Shown here: piece after piece, positions 41,287-50,412 of the stretch
How the letters are laid out: every line of letters begins with the position of its first letter
How positions within the stretch are numbered: position 1 is the first letter of the stretch
Assembly (NCBI GenBank): GCA_017962235.1
Contig: JAGCVS010000010.1
Span: 124,001-188,000, forward strand
Reading direction: 5' to 3'
DNA: 64,000 bases
Source of the DNA: Bacteroidales bacterium
GTDB taxonomy: Bacteria; Bacteroidota; Bacteroidia; Bacteroidales; UBA932
Position numbers and translations under genes: made by a program
Notes under the pieces: generated by a model
Seen by the model: the letters and a program-made list of their open reading frames with translations, nothing else
What the model was told of the DNA's origin: nothing
Databases searched by the model: none

Positions 41287-42414
41287 ATGGAAGATTTATA
41301 TAAAAATATAAGACCTTATACCGATGCCGAGGCGGAGGAGGCCATGCCGCGCATAGCTGCCAGCTCGCTGGCGGCCGCCACCGCAAAGTACTTTTTCCCC
41401 GACAAGGATCCGGACTATCTGCCCGGCATAATCCGCAGCTGCAAGACGTCGGACGACTTCCAGGACAAGATAATCGCCCCCGTCCTTTACAGGGATCTGG
41501 CTGTAACACAGAGCAAGCTCAGTTATAGCGGTTTGGAGTCGTTCACTAACAGCGACGGTTCAATCAATAGCTTCGTGCTTCTCTCCACCCACCGCGACAT
41601 TGTTCTGGACCCGGCGCTGGTGGCGCTGGCGCTGCACGACAACCATATACCCACCTGCGAAATCGCGGCCGGCGATAACCTGCTGGCCAACGAAGATATC
41701 GAGGCGGTGATGCGGGTGAACCGCATGATCAAGGTTATCCGCAGCGATAACCCCAGGGTGGTGTACACCACCTCCAAGGTGCTCTCCGCATACATCCGCA
41801 GCAAAGTTGTGGCTAACGAACGTTCCGTTTGGATAGCGCACCGTGGAGGCCGCACCAAAGACGGCTTCGACCGCACGGAGCAGGGACTGCTGAAGATGCT
41901 GGACATGAGCGGGGAGGGGTCGTTCCTGGAGAACTTCACTCAGCTGAACATCATGCCCGTAACCATATCGTATGAATATGAGACCTGCGGTGCGCTCAAG
42001 GCGCTGGAGCTCTATACCAAGGCAAAGCAGGGTTTCTACCATAAACAGCCGGGCGAGGATGTGAACAGCATGATCCAGGGCTTCAAGCAGCCCAAGGGAG
42101 GCATCCACATCAGCTTTGGCAAGCCGCTCACCCGCGAGGAACTGCTGGAGGCCGACAGTGCGCAGCATAATGAAAAATTCCGTATTTTAGCTAAGATTTT
42201 GGACGACAGGCTGAACGCCTCCTTCAAACTCTGGCCCACCAACTATGCCGCAGCCGACATACTGGCGGGCAACGATGAATACCTGCAGCAGGGCCATTAT
42301 ACTTTGGAAGACAAAGATCGTCTGCTGGAGCGCATAGGCTGGGAAACCGAGGGGATGCCGGAAGAGATAAAGGGCAAATTATTAGAGCTGTATGCAGCTC
42401 ACTTGAACGAATAA
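41287..42414 (+). CDS. Glycerol-3-phosphate acyltransferase-like protein (PlsC superfamily)
   Basis: 375 aa from the ATG at 41287. The acyltransferase motif I appears as LSTHRDIVLDPALVALAL near residues 96-113, with the H-R-D-I-V-L-D spelling common in this phylum; SVWIAHRGGRTKDGFD near 180-195 and GGIHISFGKPL near 272-282 are further blocks. It should add an acyl chain to a glycerolipid precursor. The exact acceptor is not determined. Confidence 0.82.
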   Translation: MEDLYKNIRPYTDAEAEEAMPRIAASSLAAATAKYFFPDKDPDYLPGIIRSCKTSDDFQDKIIAPVLYRDLAVTQSKLSYSGLESFTNSDGSINSFVLLSTHRDIVLDPALVALALHDNHIPTCEIAAGDNLLANEDIEAVMRVNRMIKVIRSDNPRVVYTTSKVLSAYIRSKVVANERSVWIAHRGGRTKDGFDRTEQGLLKMLDMSGEGSFLENFTQLNIMPVTISYEYETCGALKALELYTKAKQGFYHKQPGEDVNSMIQGFKQPKGGIHISFGKPLTREELLEADSAQHNEKFRILAKILDDRLNASFKLWPTNYAAADILAGNDEYLQQGHYTLEDKDRLLERIGWETEGMPEEIKGKLLELYAAHLNE

Positions 42415-42450
42415 TAGAACACATATTACTAACAAAAAACATTTGAAACC

Positions 42451-43149
42451 ATGAAGAAATTCTTTTTGCTGGCTGCTTGCGCAGTAATGATTCTGAGCAG
42501 CTGTGGTACTTGGTCAAACGTTGCTAAGGGCACCGCTATCGGTACCGGCTCAGGCGCTGCTGTAGGTGCAGCTGCAGGCGCACTTATCGGCAAGGATGCC
42601 AACAGCGCTGCCATCGGCGCGGCTATCGGCGCTATCATCGGTGCCGGTGCAGGTGTGATTATCGGCGACCAGATGGACAAGAAAGCAGAGGAGCTCGCAG
42701 CTCTGGAAGGTGCACAGGTAGACCTGGTAACCGACGTGAACAACCTCAAATCCGTAAAGGTTACCTTTGACAACGGTATCCTGTTCGCATTCAACAAGTC
42801 TGAGCTCAGCGATGCTGCAAAGGTATCCCTCAAGGACTTTGCTGCAAAGATGGCGGACATGCCCGACACCGACATCACCGTTTGGGGTCATACCGACAAT
42901 GTAGGTACCGCTAAGGCTAACGAGAGCGTATCTATGAAGCGTGCTGACGCTGTAAAGAAGTATCTTGCAGCTCAGGGTATCGCTGCTGACCGCATCACTG
43001 CAGAGGGCAAGTCTTACACCATGCCCGTTGCTTCCAACGACACTGAAGAGGGCAAGGCTCTCAACCGCCGCGTGGAGGTTTACATCAGCGCTAACAAGGC
43101 GATGATCGAGGCTGCTGAAGCTGAGGCTAAGGCAGAGGGTCTGGAGTAG
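42451..43149 (+). CDS. OmpA-family lipoprotein with glycine-zipper segment
   Basis: 232 aa. Signal peptide with lipobox LSSC (Cys18), then a glycine-zipper region near 26-75 (Gly/Ala repeats such as GSGAAVGAAAGALIG), and an OmpA C-terminal domain near 105-220 with ITVWGHTDNVGTAKANESVS and LNRRVEVYI, which binds peptidoglycan. It should anchor the outer membrane to the wall. A strong terminator follows. Confidence 0.93.
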   Translation: MKKFFLLAACAVMILSSCGTWSNVAKGTAIGTGSGAAVGAAAGALIGKDANSAAIGAAIGAIIGAGAGVIIGDQMDKKAEELAALEGAQVDLVTDVNNLKSVKVTFDNGILFAFNKSELSDAAKVSLKDFAAKMADMPDTDITVWGHTDNVGTAKANESVSMKRADAVKKYLAAQGIAADRITAEGKSYTMPVASNDTEEGKALNRRVEVYISANKAMIEAAEAEAKAEGLE

Positions 43150-43168
43150 AATTCTATTTCAGAATGAA

Positions 43169-43203
43169 GAGAGGGTAGCCATTGTGGTTACCCTCTTTTT
43201 TGT
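43169..43203 (+). terminator. Terminator after the OmpA lipoprotein gene
   Basis: GAGAGGGTAGCC pairs with GGTTACCCTC around ATTGT, followed by six T residues. Confidence 0.85.
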
Positions 43204-43205
43204 AT

Positions 43206-43301
43206 GTAAGCACAGCATATACGCGAAGTGTGCTCAGCTTAGCAGAGATTCTTCTTCGCTTTTCGAGGCGGGCAGAGACACACGTAGCGTGCTGTGCTTA
43301 C
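43206..43301. repeat. 96-bp inverted-repeat element ending at a stop codon
   Basis: GTAAGCACAGCA (43206-43217) and TGCTGTGCTTAC (43290-43301) are perfect 12-bp arms. The right arm ends on the first base of the minus-strand stop of the golvesin-domain gene. It has no ORF and probably folds as a hairpin at the operon's end. Confidence 0.6.
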
Positions 43302-46300
43302 TACTTCAGAAACTCCACCGCGTCCCGTATGAGTTGGTTGATATCCCGCTGGGAGGTGAGGGTTTCGATGGGGAAGCCAATGGTGAGGGAGCGGTAGTCA
43401 TCGCCCTTGTAGGCGATGGCGGCGGCCAGGCCGCTGTCGCAGTAGCGCATCACGGGGAAGGCCCCTTTGGCGGAGGTTCCCAGGCCGTCGGGCGACTCTG
43501 CGCAGTAGCGGGCGGCATTGGGGATGGTGTAGAAGTAGTAGCGTTTGCCGGCAGAGAACCTGTAGGGGCTCTCTACGGCCCTCACTTCGCCGGAGTGGCT
43601 CCCCTTGTTGGTAATCCACTGGCACTTGAGCACGTCGCCCACAAACTTGCGCTCCGGCTCCAGTTCCTCCTTGAGCATACGCTCGTCCACGTCATAGTCG
43701 TAGATGCGGTCAAAGCTGTCGCTGGCCACGTAGGCGCCGGAAACCAGCAGTCCGCCACCCTTGGAGGTAAAGGCGGTGAGGGCGTCGCGCAGCGGTGCAG
43801 GGAACACGCTGAAAGAGATAACCCTGCTACGGCTCTTTTTTGCCCCTTTTCCGGCCACTTTGTATGCAACGGGGGTACGTACCTGCTTGCCGCATATAAC
43901 GTCGCAAATGCGGTAATTTTCGAGCTTTACGAGCCCCTTGCACACCGCGTCGCGGGAAGTGGACACAAAACTGTGCCCAGCCTTCATAAAGGCGGCGCCG
44001 TGCAGCAGCGGGTAGTCAAAGGTGTTGCCGGCAATCACGCGGGTCTCCCAGTCGCCGTAGCTGGCGCCGAAAGAGGAGGGCTCGGTGGTGAGGTGGGTGG
44101 CGTTGCGCCTGAATTCGTACTGCTCTCCGGTGAAGGAGATGTCGCGCAGATAGGGCACGCCGCCGTCTATGCCGTTCATAAAGCCGGCGAGGGAGGTGTC
44201 ACGGTTGGCGAACGATGCGGGAGCCGATACGCGGTCAAAGTTGTTCACCACTATCACGTCGGCCTGAGGCGCACCGGGAACGATGCCTACCGAGAGGATT
44301 TCGGAGCACATGCTCTCGCCGCCGGCGTTCATGGCGGCCACCTTGAAGCTGTATATCTTGCCGGGGGTGAGTTTCACCTTGTATGTGTCGGAGTCGATGG
44401 CAATTCCGTTGTCAAAGCCGTCCAGCCCCGCCTCGGGGGTTGCGGTGGCGTGCCCCACGCTGTCGGGGTCGCATACGCGGGTGTATACCACATAACTCTC
44501 CGCGGCGGCGGTGGGCTCCAGAGGGTCGTTCACCGGTACCCAGCTCAGGCGGGCGTATTCCCCTTCCAGCTTCACGTCAAAGGCGCTCACCGGCAGAGGC
44601 TGCACCACATAGTCGGTATCGTTCACATAGGCGAGGAACTTGAGCATCCCCTTGTATACGGCTCGGGAGGCCACAAAACGGAAGTTGGGGTCAAGTCCCA
44701 GGCGCATGTCGGCAAAGTTCTGATGGGAGAGAAGCTCCAGCAGCATGGCGGGCACGTAGGGGACGCGGCTCTCGAAGTAGGCACTGTCCCACATGCTGCG
44801 GCGGCTCCAGTCGGGCTCTATGGTGGCGCGGATGTCGTTTACAATCTGCGTCTGAATCATGTCGGCATACTCGCGGGCGATGTTGCGGTCGCCGCCGTGG
44901 GGGTAGTGGTCCTTGTTATCTGAAATGCGGGTGTAGATGGCCAGCGTGCCCACAATGGAGTCGGTGGGGGTTATGCCGGCATCGGAGTGGAAGGCCAGCG
45001 AGAGGTCTATCGGAATGCGGTAGCCCGGCTCCTTGGGGTTACGGGACGATCCGCCGGCAAGTGCGTTCACCCAGAGGGCACGGCTGCGGTAGTCGTCTAC
45101 ATAATCGTCCAGGAAGCGGGTGGTGGAGTAGATGGTGTCGTTCATCCCGGCCCACTGCAGCCAGCTGCGGGAGCCTTCGCACCAGCGGGGGTAGCCCGAT
45201 ATCTCGCTGGAGGCTTCATAGTCGAACTTGCGGGGCTTGTCATCTTCGCCGGTGGGCCAGGGGCTGCGGGCCACGTTGCCCATGCCGCCGCCAAACTTAA
45301 CCGCATCTGCAGAGACCACCTCGCCGTAATAGCCGGTGTAGTTGCTAAGGGTGACCCCCTGGTCCTTAGCCCCCTTGCGGAAACCGAATGTACCAAGGTA
45401 GATCCAGGTGCCGCCGCCCATGGTCTGGTTCACGCTGAACACACTGCTGCCGCCGTTGTGGTGCACTGTGTATTCTGCGTTGGCGGTACTTTCCGGATGA
45501 GACATATATGATACATACACAGCGTATTCGCCGTCCTCATCTATATCTGGAGTCCAGGTCGCGGTAGAGGCGTCCTGAGGGTGCAGCACAGATTCTACAT
45601 ACCTCACGCCGCCGTCCAGGAAGGGGTTCTCCCCCTCGTGATATACGTCGCGGATATGGGCGAAGCCCTTGTGCCCCGCGTCGTGCCACTGCTTGTCGCC
45701 GGTGGTCTCGCTATAGGTGCCGTCGCGCCCGTTGTTGTCGTAGTCCACAACCAGCTCGCGGCTGTTTACGTCACGTTCGCGCGGCAACATCACCACCGCC
45801 CCCGCCTTCTCCAGCATCGGCACCAGGTAGGGTAGCACGTAGCTCTGGGTGTAGAGGTCCTCCACCGTCTCGAACAGGCGCGGACGCTGCCATTTCCAGC
45901 GGCACTGACTCTGGTCGTAATAATAGCCGTGGCTCTGCCAGAGGGCGATGTGGCGCCCCTGCAGCCCCTTGGGCGCCTCCAGCCGGCGGGAGATGTTGCG
46001 CACCAGCGGCACCTTGGCGGGGGCGGAGACGTTGCTCTTGGCAATGGCGTCGCGTCCCAGGCCGCTGGCGGTGCGTCCCACCAGGTCTTCCAGCGGGGTG
46101 CCGTTGGCAAAGGCGTCGCAGTTGAAACGGTAGCTGCGGTAGTTCTCCGGCATCATCCGGGAGATAATGTCGTATATGTGTTCCACGTCGCCGCTGCGCA
46201 GCGGGCAGTCACACAGGTAGCGGGAGAAATAAATCAGCAGCTTCTTCTGATTCTGCACGGCAACTCGCTCTACGCGGATGGTCCCTTTCATGGAGCTGCG

Positions 46301-46435
46301 GTCCTTGAGATAGGCGCCCAGCGAGTCGCACATCGGGGTGAACAGCCGTGCCAGCTCCCGTTTGGACTGGGCCCCGGCGCCGGTAGCGCACAGCAGTGCG
46401 GCAATTATCAGTAAGGAGGCAGCTAATCTTTTCAT
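43301..46435 (-). CDS. Golvesin-like / N-acetylmuramoyl-L-alanine amidase-like surface protein
   Basis: 1044 aa with a signal peptide (MKRLAASLLIIAALLCATGAGA). Homologues in this order are often labelled 'xanthan lyase'. Visible parts are an amidase-3-like region split around an insert (ALWQSHGYYYDQSQCRWKWQ near 155-174; LSLAFHSDAG near 475-484; VPAMLLELLSHQNFADM near 557-573), a golvesin-C-like beta-domain between them (TWTPDIDEDGEYAVYVSYMS near 293-312), a fibronectin-type-III-like region near 625-715, and a C-terminal domain of unknown fold. Substrate is likely wall or glycan; the lyase label is unsupported. Last gene of the seven-gene operon. Confidence 0.75.
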   Translation of the reverse strand: MKRLAASLLIIAALLCATGAGAQSKRELARLFTPMCDSLGAYLKDRSSMKGTIRVERVAVQNQKKLLIYFSRYLCDCPLRSGDVEHIYDIISRMMPENYRSYRFNCDAFANGTPLEDLVGRTASGLGRDAIAKSNVSAPAKVPLVRNISRRLEAPKGLQGRHIALWQSHGYYYDQSQCRWKWQRPRLFETVEDLYTQSYVLPYLVPMLEKAGAVVMLPRERDVNSRELVVDYDNNGRDGTYSETTGDKQWHDAGHKGFAHIRDVYHEGENPFLDGGVRYVESVLHPQDASTATWTPDIDEDGEYAVYVSYMSHPESTANAEYTVHHNGGSSVFSVNQTMGGGTWIYLGTFGFRKGAKDQGVTLSNYTGYYGEVVSADAVKFGGGMGNVARSPWPTGEDDKPRKFDYEASSEISGYPRWCEGSRSWLQWAGMNDTIYSTTRFLDDYVDDYRSRALWVNALAGGSSRNPKEPGYRIPIDLSLAFHSDAGITPTDSIVGTLAIYTRISDNKDHYPHGGDRNIAREYADMIQTQIVNDIRATIEPDWSRRSMWDSAYFESRVPYVPAMLLELLSHQNFADMRLGLDPNFRFVASRAVYKGMLKFLAYVNDTDYVVQPLPVSAFDVKLEGEYARLSWVPVNDPLEPTAAAESYVVYTRVCDPDSVGHATATPEAGLDGFDNGIAIDSDTYKVKLTPGKIYSFKVAAMNAGGESMCSEILSVGIVPGAPQADVIVVNNFDRVSAPASFANRDTSLAGFMNGIDGGVPYLRDISFTGEQYEFRRNATHLTTEPSSFGASYGDWETRVIAGNTFDYPLLHGAAFMKAGHSFVSTSRDAVCKGLVKLENYRICDVICGKQVRTPVAYKVAGKGAKKSRSRVISFSVFPAPLRDALTAFTSKGGGLLVSGAYVASDSFDRIYDYDVDERMLKEELEPERKFVGDVLKCQWITNKGSHSGEVRAVESPYRFSAGKRYYFYTIPNAARYCAESPDGLGTSAKGAFPVMRYCDSGLAAAIAYKGDDYRSLTIGFPIETLTSQRDINQLIRDAVEFLK

Positions 46436-46438
46436 GGT

Positions 46439-47734
46439 TTACAGCGTTCCGTTTATCAGGCTCACGAGTTTCTCCACCCCCTCTTCCTGAGGGATGCCGC
46501 GCAGCACCGGTTCGCCCCCCTTGTAGAGGGTCACCTTGCCGCCGCCTTCGCCCACATAGCCGTAGTCGGCATCGGCCATCTCGCCGGGGCCGTTCACTAT
46601 GCACCCCATCACGGCGATCTTGACGCCGGCAAACTGCTTGGTGGCCTCCATTATCTTCTTGAGGAGCGACTGGATGTCGTACAGGGTGCGTCCGCAGCCG
46701 GGGCAGGCGATATACTCGGGTTTTGTGAAGCGCCTCCGGCAGGACTGCATAAGGTCGTCTTTGAAGGCGTCGATTTCATCTTTGGTGAGTTCGCGGCCCG
46801 CCACCGTGGCGTGCATCGTAAAGTCATCTATGCGGCCGTCCAGCAGCGCCGGACCCGCCATAAATGAAGCCTGAATTATGAAATCGTAGTGGTCTGCGGC
46901 ATCTATGCTGAAGGATGTGCAGGAGGGGTCGGGGGCCGCTGATGAGGCCAGAGAACGTAGCGCCTGCGCCACCGGAACCTCGTTCACAGGGTCCTCCGTG
47001 AGCGAGACGCGGATGGTATCGCCTATGCCTTCGCGCAGTAGCGTGCCGATGCCCACCACAGATTTGATGCGGCCGGTATCGCCCGCGCCCGCCTCGGTAA
47101 CGCCCACATGCATGGGGAACACCATCCCCAGTTCTTCCGCCATCAGCTTATAAAGCAGCCGGTAGGCATCTGCCATCACCTTTGTGTTGCTCGATTTAAG
47201 GGAGACGGTGATGTTGGTGAAATCGAGTTTCACCGCCATCTGAAGCCATTCCATGGCGGCGCGCGCCATGCCCAGCGGAGTATTTCCGTATGCCGATGTG
47301 ATACGCTCGCCCAGCGAGCCGTGGTTGAGCCCTATGCGGATGGCACAGCCCGTTTCGCGGCAGACGCGGGTGAGTTCGGCGAACTTGGCTTTGGCAACCT
47401 CGAAGTCCTTGGAGAAGTTACCGGGATTGATGCGGACCTTCTCCGCGACCTTTGCGGCGGCCAGGGCGGCATCGGCATTGAAGTGAATGTCGGCCACCAG
47501 CGGGGTGGCTATGCCCTCTTCGCGCAGGCGCGCCTTGATCTGTGCGAGCGCCTCCACCTGCCGCAGACCCTGCGTTGTGAGGCGGATGATTTCGCAGCCG
47601 GCGGCATGCAGCGCCCTGCACTGGGCCACGCTGGCATCAATGTCCAAAGTGTCTGTGTTACACATCGACTGCACGGCGACGGGGTAGCCGTGGCCTATGG
47701 TTACGCCGCCTATTTTACACGAGAGGTACTTCAT
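46439..47734 (-). CDS. ispG: 4-hydroxy-3-methylbut-2-enyl diphosphate synthase, short form
   Basis: 431 aa. The TIM-barrel part (VAVQSMCNTDTLDIDASVAQ, RINPGN, GLNHGSLGERI, GAGDTGRIKSVVGIGTLLRE) and the Fe-S part (ACPGCGRTLYD near 345 and MGCIVNGPGEMADADYGYVG near 382) are complete, including three cluster cysteines. It makes HMBPP in the MEP isoprenoid pathway. Bacteroidetes enzymes usually carry an extra domain and run to about 600 aa; here only about 60 extra residues remain between the parts. The gene directly follows the outer-membrane barrel gene with no gap. Confidence 0.92.
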   Translation of the reverse strand: MKYLSCKIGGVTIGHGYPVAVQSMCNTDTLDIDASVAQCRALHAAGCEIIRLTTQGLRQVEALAQIKARLREEGIATPLVADIHFNADAALAAAKVAEKVRINPGNFSKDFEVAKAKFAELTRVCRETGCAIRIGLNHGSLGERITSAYGNTPLGMARAAMEWLQMAVKLDFTNITVSLKSSNTKVMADAYRLLYKLMAEELGMVFPMHVGVTEAGAGDTGRIKSVVGIGTLLREGIGDTIRVSLTEDPVNEVPVAQALRSLASSAAPDPSCTSFSIDAADHYDFIIQASFMAGPALLDGRIDDFTMHATVAGRELTKDEIDAFKDDLMQSCRRRFTKPEYIACPGCGRTLYDIQSLLKKIMEATKQFAGVKIAVMGCIVNGPGEMADADYGYVGEGGGKVTLYKGGEPVLRGIPQEEGVEKLVSLINGTL

Positions 47735-48610
47735 TTAGAATTTATAATAGAGGGTGCCGCTGAACAGGAATACACGGGGGAAGGCGAACAGCCAGTATTC
47801 GTCGCTGTAGTAGTAGGTATGGAAGTAGCTGCTCAGGCCCCACTTGTAGTTGGTTTCCAGCTGGAATTCGAACGGCCCCATGGAGATGCCGGCGCCGCCG
47901 CCGAATATCAAACCGTAGTCAAAGCGGTTGTCGGTGTAGAGCCATTCGCCGCTGGCGCGGTTGTTGGCAATGCGGTATCCGGCGTAGGGTCCCACGTTTG
48001 CCAGCAGGCGGAAACTCTTGATGTTAAACCTCAGGTTAGTCATCAAATCTACCTCTGCAACAGTGTATTGCATATCGGGCACATCGTATTCTGTGGTGAA
48101 CCCTTCGTGCCCCACGCGGGCAATCAGCTGGGTGCCGAAGTTGTCCAGCATGTCCCACAAATCGTTGTAATATGTGTACACTATGCCGTAGTCGTTGAAC
48201 AGGAGCACCTTGCCGGGACGCAGGTCGGGGCTGAACTTGGCGGTGGCCAGGCTTACGCCGTAGCGCACACCAACCATGTGGGTACTGTGGAACTTTTTCA
48301 CCGGCTTCAGGGAGACGTCCTGACGCAAGATGTCGCTGCCGGTGGGCAGGTCTGCGTTATAATCTGGGATAGTGAACACGGTGTCCTGCAGGGCGCCGGG
48401 AGCGCCGCTTGCATCGAGGTCGGCGGGGGTGTCGCCTCCCACGGGCTTGTCGCCACCCAGGGTCTTTTTACCTCCGGCGGGGTTGGTGCCGCCCACCGGG
48501 GGCGGTGAACCCGCAGATTTGCCCCGCTTGGGCATATCGGCCTCCTGCGCGTCCAGAGTGAGGACGGCGGCCGCCAAAAGCACTACTGTATATATCAGTC
48601 TTCTTATCAT
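47735..48610 (-). CDS. Outer-membrane beta-barrel protein with Gly/Pro-rich N terminus
   Basis: 291 aa. A signal peptide (MIRRLIYTVVLLAAAVLTLDA) is followed by a Gly-Gly/Pro repeat region near 32-60 (units like PVGGTNP, AGGKKT, LGGDKP, VGGDTP) and a barrel of about eight strands from residue 100, ending GTLYYKF with the typical terminal Phe. It may be a PorT-like barrel but I cannot assign it to a family. It overlaps the Ig-like lipoprotein gene stop by 1 bp and precedes ispG. Confidence 0.75.
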   Translation of the reverse strand: MIRRLIYTVVLLAAAVLTLDAQEADMPKRGKSAGSPPPVGGTNPAGGKKTLGGDKPVGGDTPADLDASGAPGALQDTVFTIPDYNADLPTGSDILRQDVSLKPVKKFHSTHMVGVRYGVSLATAKFSPDLRPGKVLLFNDYGIVYTYYNDLWDMLDNFGTQLIARVGHEGFTTEYDVPDMQYTVAEVDLMTNLRFNIKSFRLLANVGPYAGYRIANNRASGEWLYTDNRFDYGLIFGGGAGISMGPFEFQLETNYKWGLSSYFHTYYYSDEYWLFAFPRVFLFSGTLYYKF

Positions 48611-50412
48611 CAGTCAAATATGGTAGAAAGGTCGATATCCTGGTATATCTCCATCTGCTCCTGGATGCCGAACACGGAGGTGCCGTCGGCCAGCTTGAAG
48701 AGTTTCATGGGCTCCGCCTGCTGCCATTTGAGCAGGTTGCCGGAGTCAAACAGGCCGTTGTTGTTGCGGTCTTCGGTAATGCGGATGGAGTATTTGCCGT
48801 CTGATATGTAGGGGAAGAAGTACTCGCCGTCCTGCATCACCTCGTAGCTGCGGAACACCTTCTTGCATTTGTCGTCGGTAAGATCCACTAAAAAGCGCCT
48901 GCCGGCGGTGCCGGTGATGTTGAGCACCATGGAGTTCAGGTTCTCCGTCTTGGGCAGCTGGAAGTCTTTCTTCTCTTCTTTGTTCTTGCGCCCGTATACG
49001 TCTATGAAGGTCGCCTCGGGTATCTCCAGGGAGTATTTGTAGCCCGGTTTGTAGGCCTCGGTGTTCTGCAGCACGAACTTCATTATGTTGGTGGTGTCCT
49101 GCGTGAAGGTGAAGGTGCTGGTGTCGGTCTGGTTGCGGGTGTTGGTGGTGAGCATCACAATGGAGTCGAGGTGCATCTCTATGATGGGCACTGAGAACTC
49201 TATCTTGATGCCGTCCTGCTCTACGTTGGTGTCGGTGAGGGTTATCTTCATGTCGGTGAGGGTGTCGGCGGCGGCCGCCTTGCGCCCCTCCTCAGTCTTG
49301 GCCTTGGCCACCTGCTCTTTGCTCAGGGCGGCCGCCAGCTCTTCCGTGGCGAGTGACAGGGCACCGGTGCTGTCAGTCTTCATGTAGGATATGGTCATGA
49401 AGAGGCTGTCCTCCGGCGGATATTTGGTATTGAGCCAGAAGTCAAAGCTGTCCCTCTGGGGAGAATACTGGATAATAATGTCTGAAGAGTCCACGCCCAG
49501 AATCTGGAATGAACTTACCTCCACGTTGGGGGCGCCGAATGTCACGTAGCCGCATTTGTCCCGCTTGCGGCCCTTCTCCTTTATGAACTGGGTGGAGTAG
49601 AACTCCTTGAACACGGTGATTTCCAACTGTCCCTTGCGGGCCTGGCAGGCCAGGGTGTCCTTCATGTCAAAGCTGCCCAGCTCGTATATGGAATCGCGTA
49701 CCACCAGATTGGGGGTGAAGGCGGTGTCCAAAAAGCCGATCTTCTCTTCTCCGAGGTTGTAGAGATAGTCTTTGTTATCGTCTGTATTGGCGTAAATCCA
49801 ATAGGGAACCTTCTTGATGTTGCGCACGGTAAAGAAGCCCCAGTCGTCGCTGCGGCCCGCCGCATCGGGGAGCAGCAGCATGGTGGATGAGTCGCGGAAC
49901 TCGCGGTAGAGCATCACCAGGGCGTTCTTTACGGGGGTCATGGTTTCGGCATCCAGCACCATGCCGCTTATGTACATGGAATCCAGCGTGTCGCCGGTAG
50001 AGAACGAATACACAAACCTGGGAGCAATGTTCCCCTCGTTGTTATCGGCCAGTCCGTTGCCGAAGTCTATGGTATAGGTGGTGTTGGGGCGCAGGGTGTC
50101 CTGGAAGGTGACCACGATGTCCTTGCCCTTTACCTTTGCCTTGGGTTTCTTCTTGTGGGGCGGGGAGAGGAGTATTTGTGCGGCATCCTTCACCACGGTA
50201 TATTCGTCAAAGCGGACCTTTATCGTGCCGCCGGTCAGGGGGAAAGCGGTGTCGCCGGAGGGGGGAGTCACCGCCAGTATCACCGGCGGAAGGGTGTCCT
50301 TGGGGCCGCCCATCGGGGAGGCCTTGGTATTGGCGCACGAGTGCGATACAACGCAACAGATGGTTGTCGTTATTATCAGCAGTGCGGCTATGAGTCTGTT
50401 GCGGTTCATCAT
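48610..50412 (-). CDS. Ig-like (Big_5) domain lipoprotein
   Basis: 600 aa with a lipoprotein-type signal (Cys in SHSCANTKA near 27). The N-terminal Ig-like domain (PPVILAVTPPSGDTAFPLTG, then LRPNTTYTIDFGNGLADNNE) is the Big_5 pattern found in this phylum, followed by a GMVLDAETMTPVKNALVMLY carboxypeptidase-regulatory-like strand region and several beta-rich stretches. Probably a periplasmic or surface structural lipoprotein; function unknown. It overlaps relA by 4 bp. Confidence 0.8.
   Translation of the reverse strand: MMNRNRLIAALLIITTTICCVVSHSCANTKASPMGGPKDTLPPVILAVTPPSGDTAFPLTGGTIKVRFDEYTVVKDAAQILLSPPHKKKPKAKVKGKDIVVTFQDTLRPNTTYTIDFGNGLADNNEGNIAPRFVYSFSTGDTLDSMYISGMVLDAETMTPVKNALVMLYREFRDSSTMLLLPDAAGRSDDWGFFTVRNIKKVPYWIYANTDDNKDYLYNLGEEKIGFLDTAFTPNLVVRDSIYELGSFDMKDTLACQARKGQLEITVFKEFYSTQFIKEKGRKRDKCGYVTFGAPNVEVSSFQILGVDSSDIIIQYSPQRDSFDFWLNTKYPPEDSLFMTISYMKTDSTGALSLATEELAAALSKEQVAKAKTEEGRKAAAADTLTDMKITLTDTNVEQDGIKIEFSVPIIEMHLDSIVMLTTNTRNQTDTSTFTFTQDTTNIMKFVLQNTEAYKPGYKYSLEIPEATFIDVYGRKNKEEKKDFQLPKTENLNSMVLNITGTAGRRFLVDLTDDKCKKVFRSYEVMQDGEYFFPYISDGKYSIRITEDRNNNGLFDSGNLLKWQQAEPMKLFKLADGTSVFGIQEQMEIYQDIDLSTIFD

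Noticed and set aside
43184..44923. 579-aa plus-strand frame
   Set aside because: Antisense to the golvesin-domain protein and starts inside a terminator/repeat region.
43301..46435. Xanthan lyase label
   Set aside because: Often used for such proteins, but visible parts are amidase-like, golvesin-like and FN3-like; no lyase catalytic motif seen.
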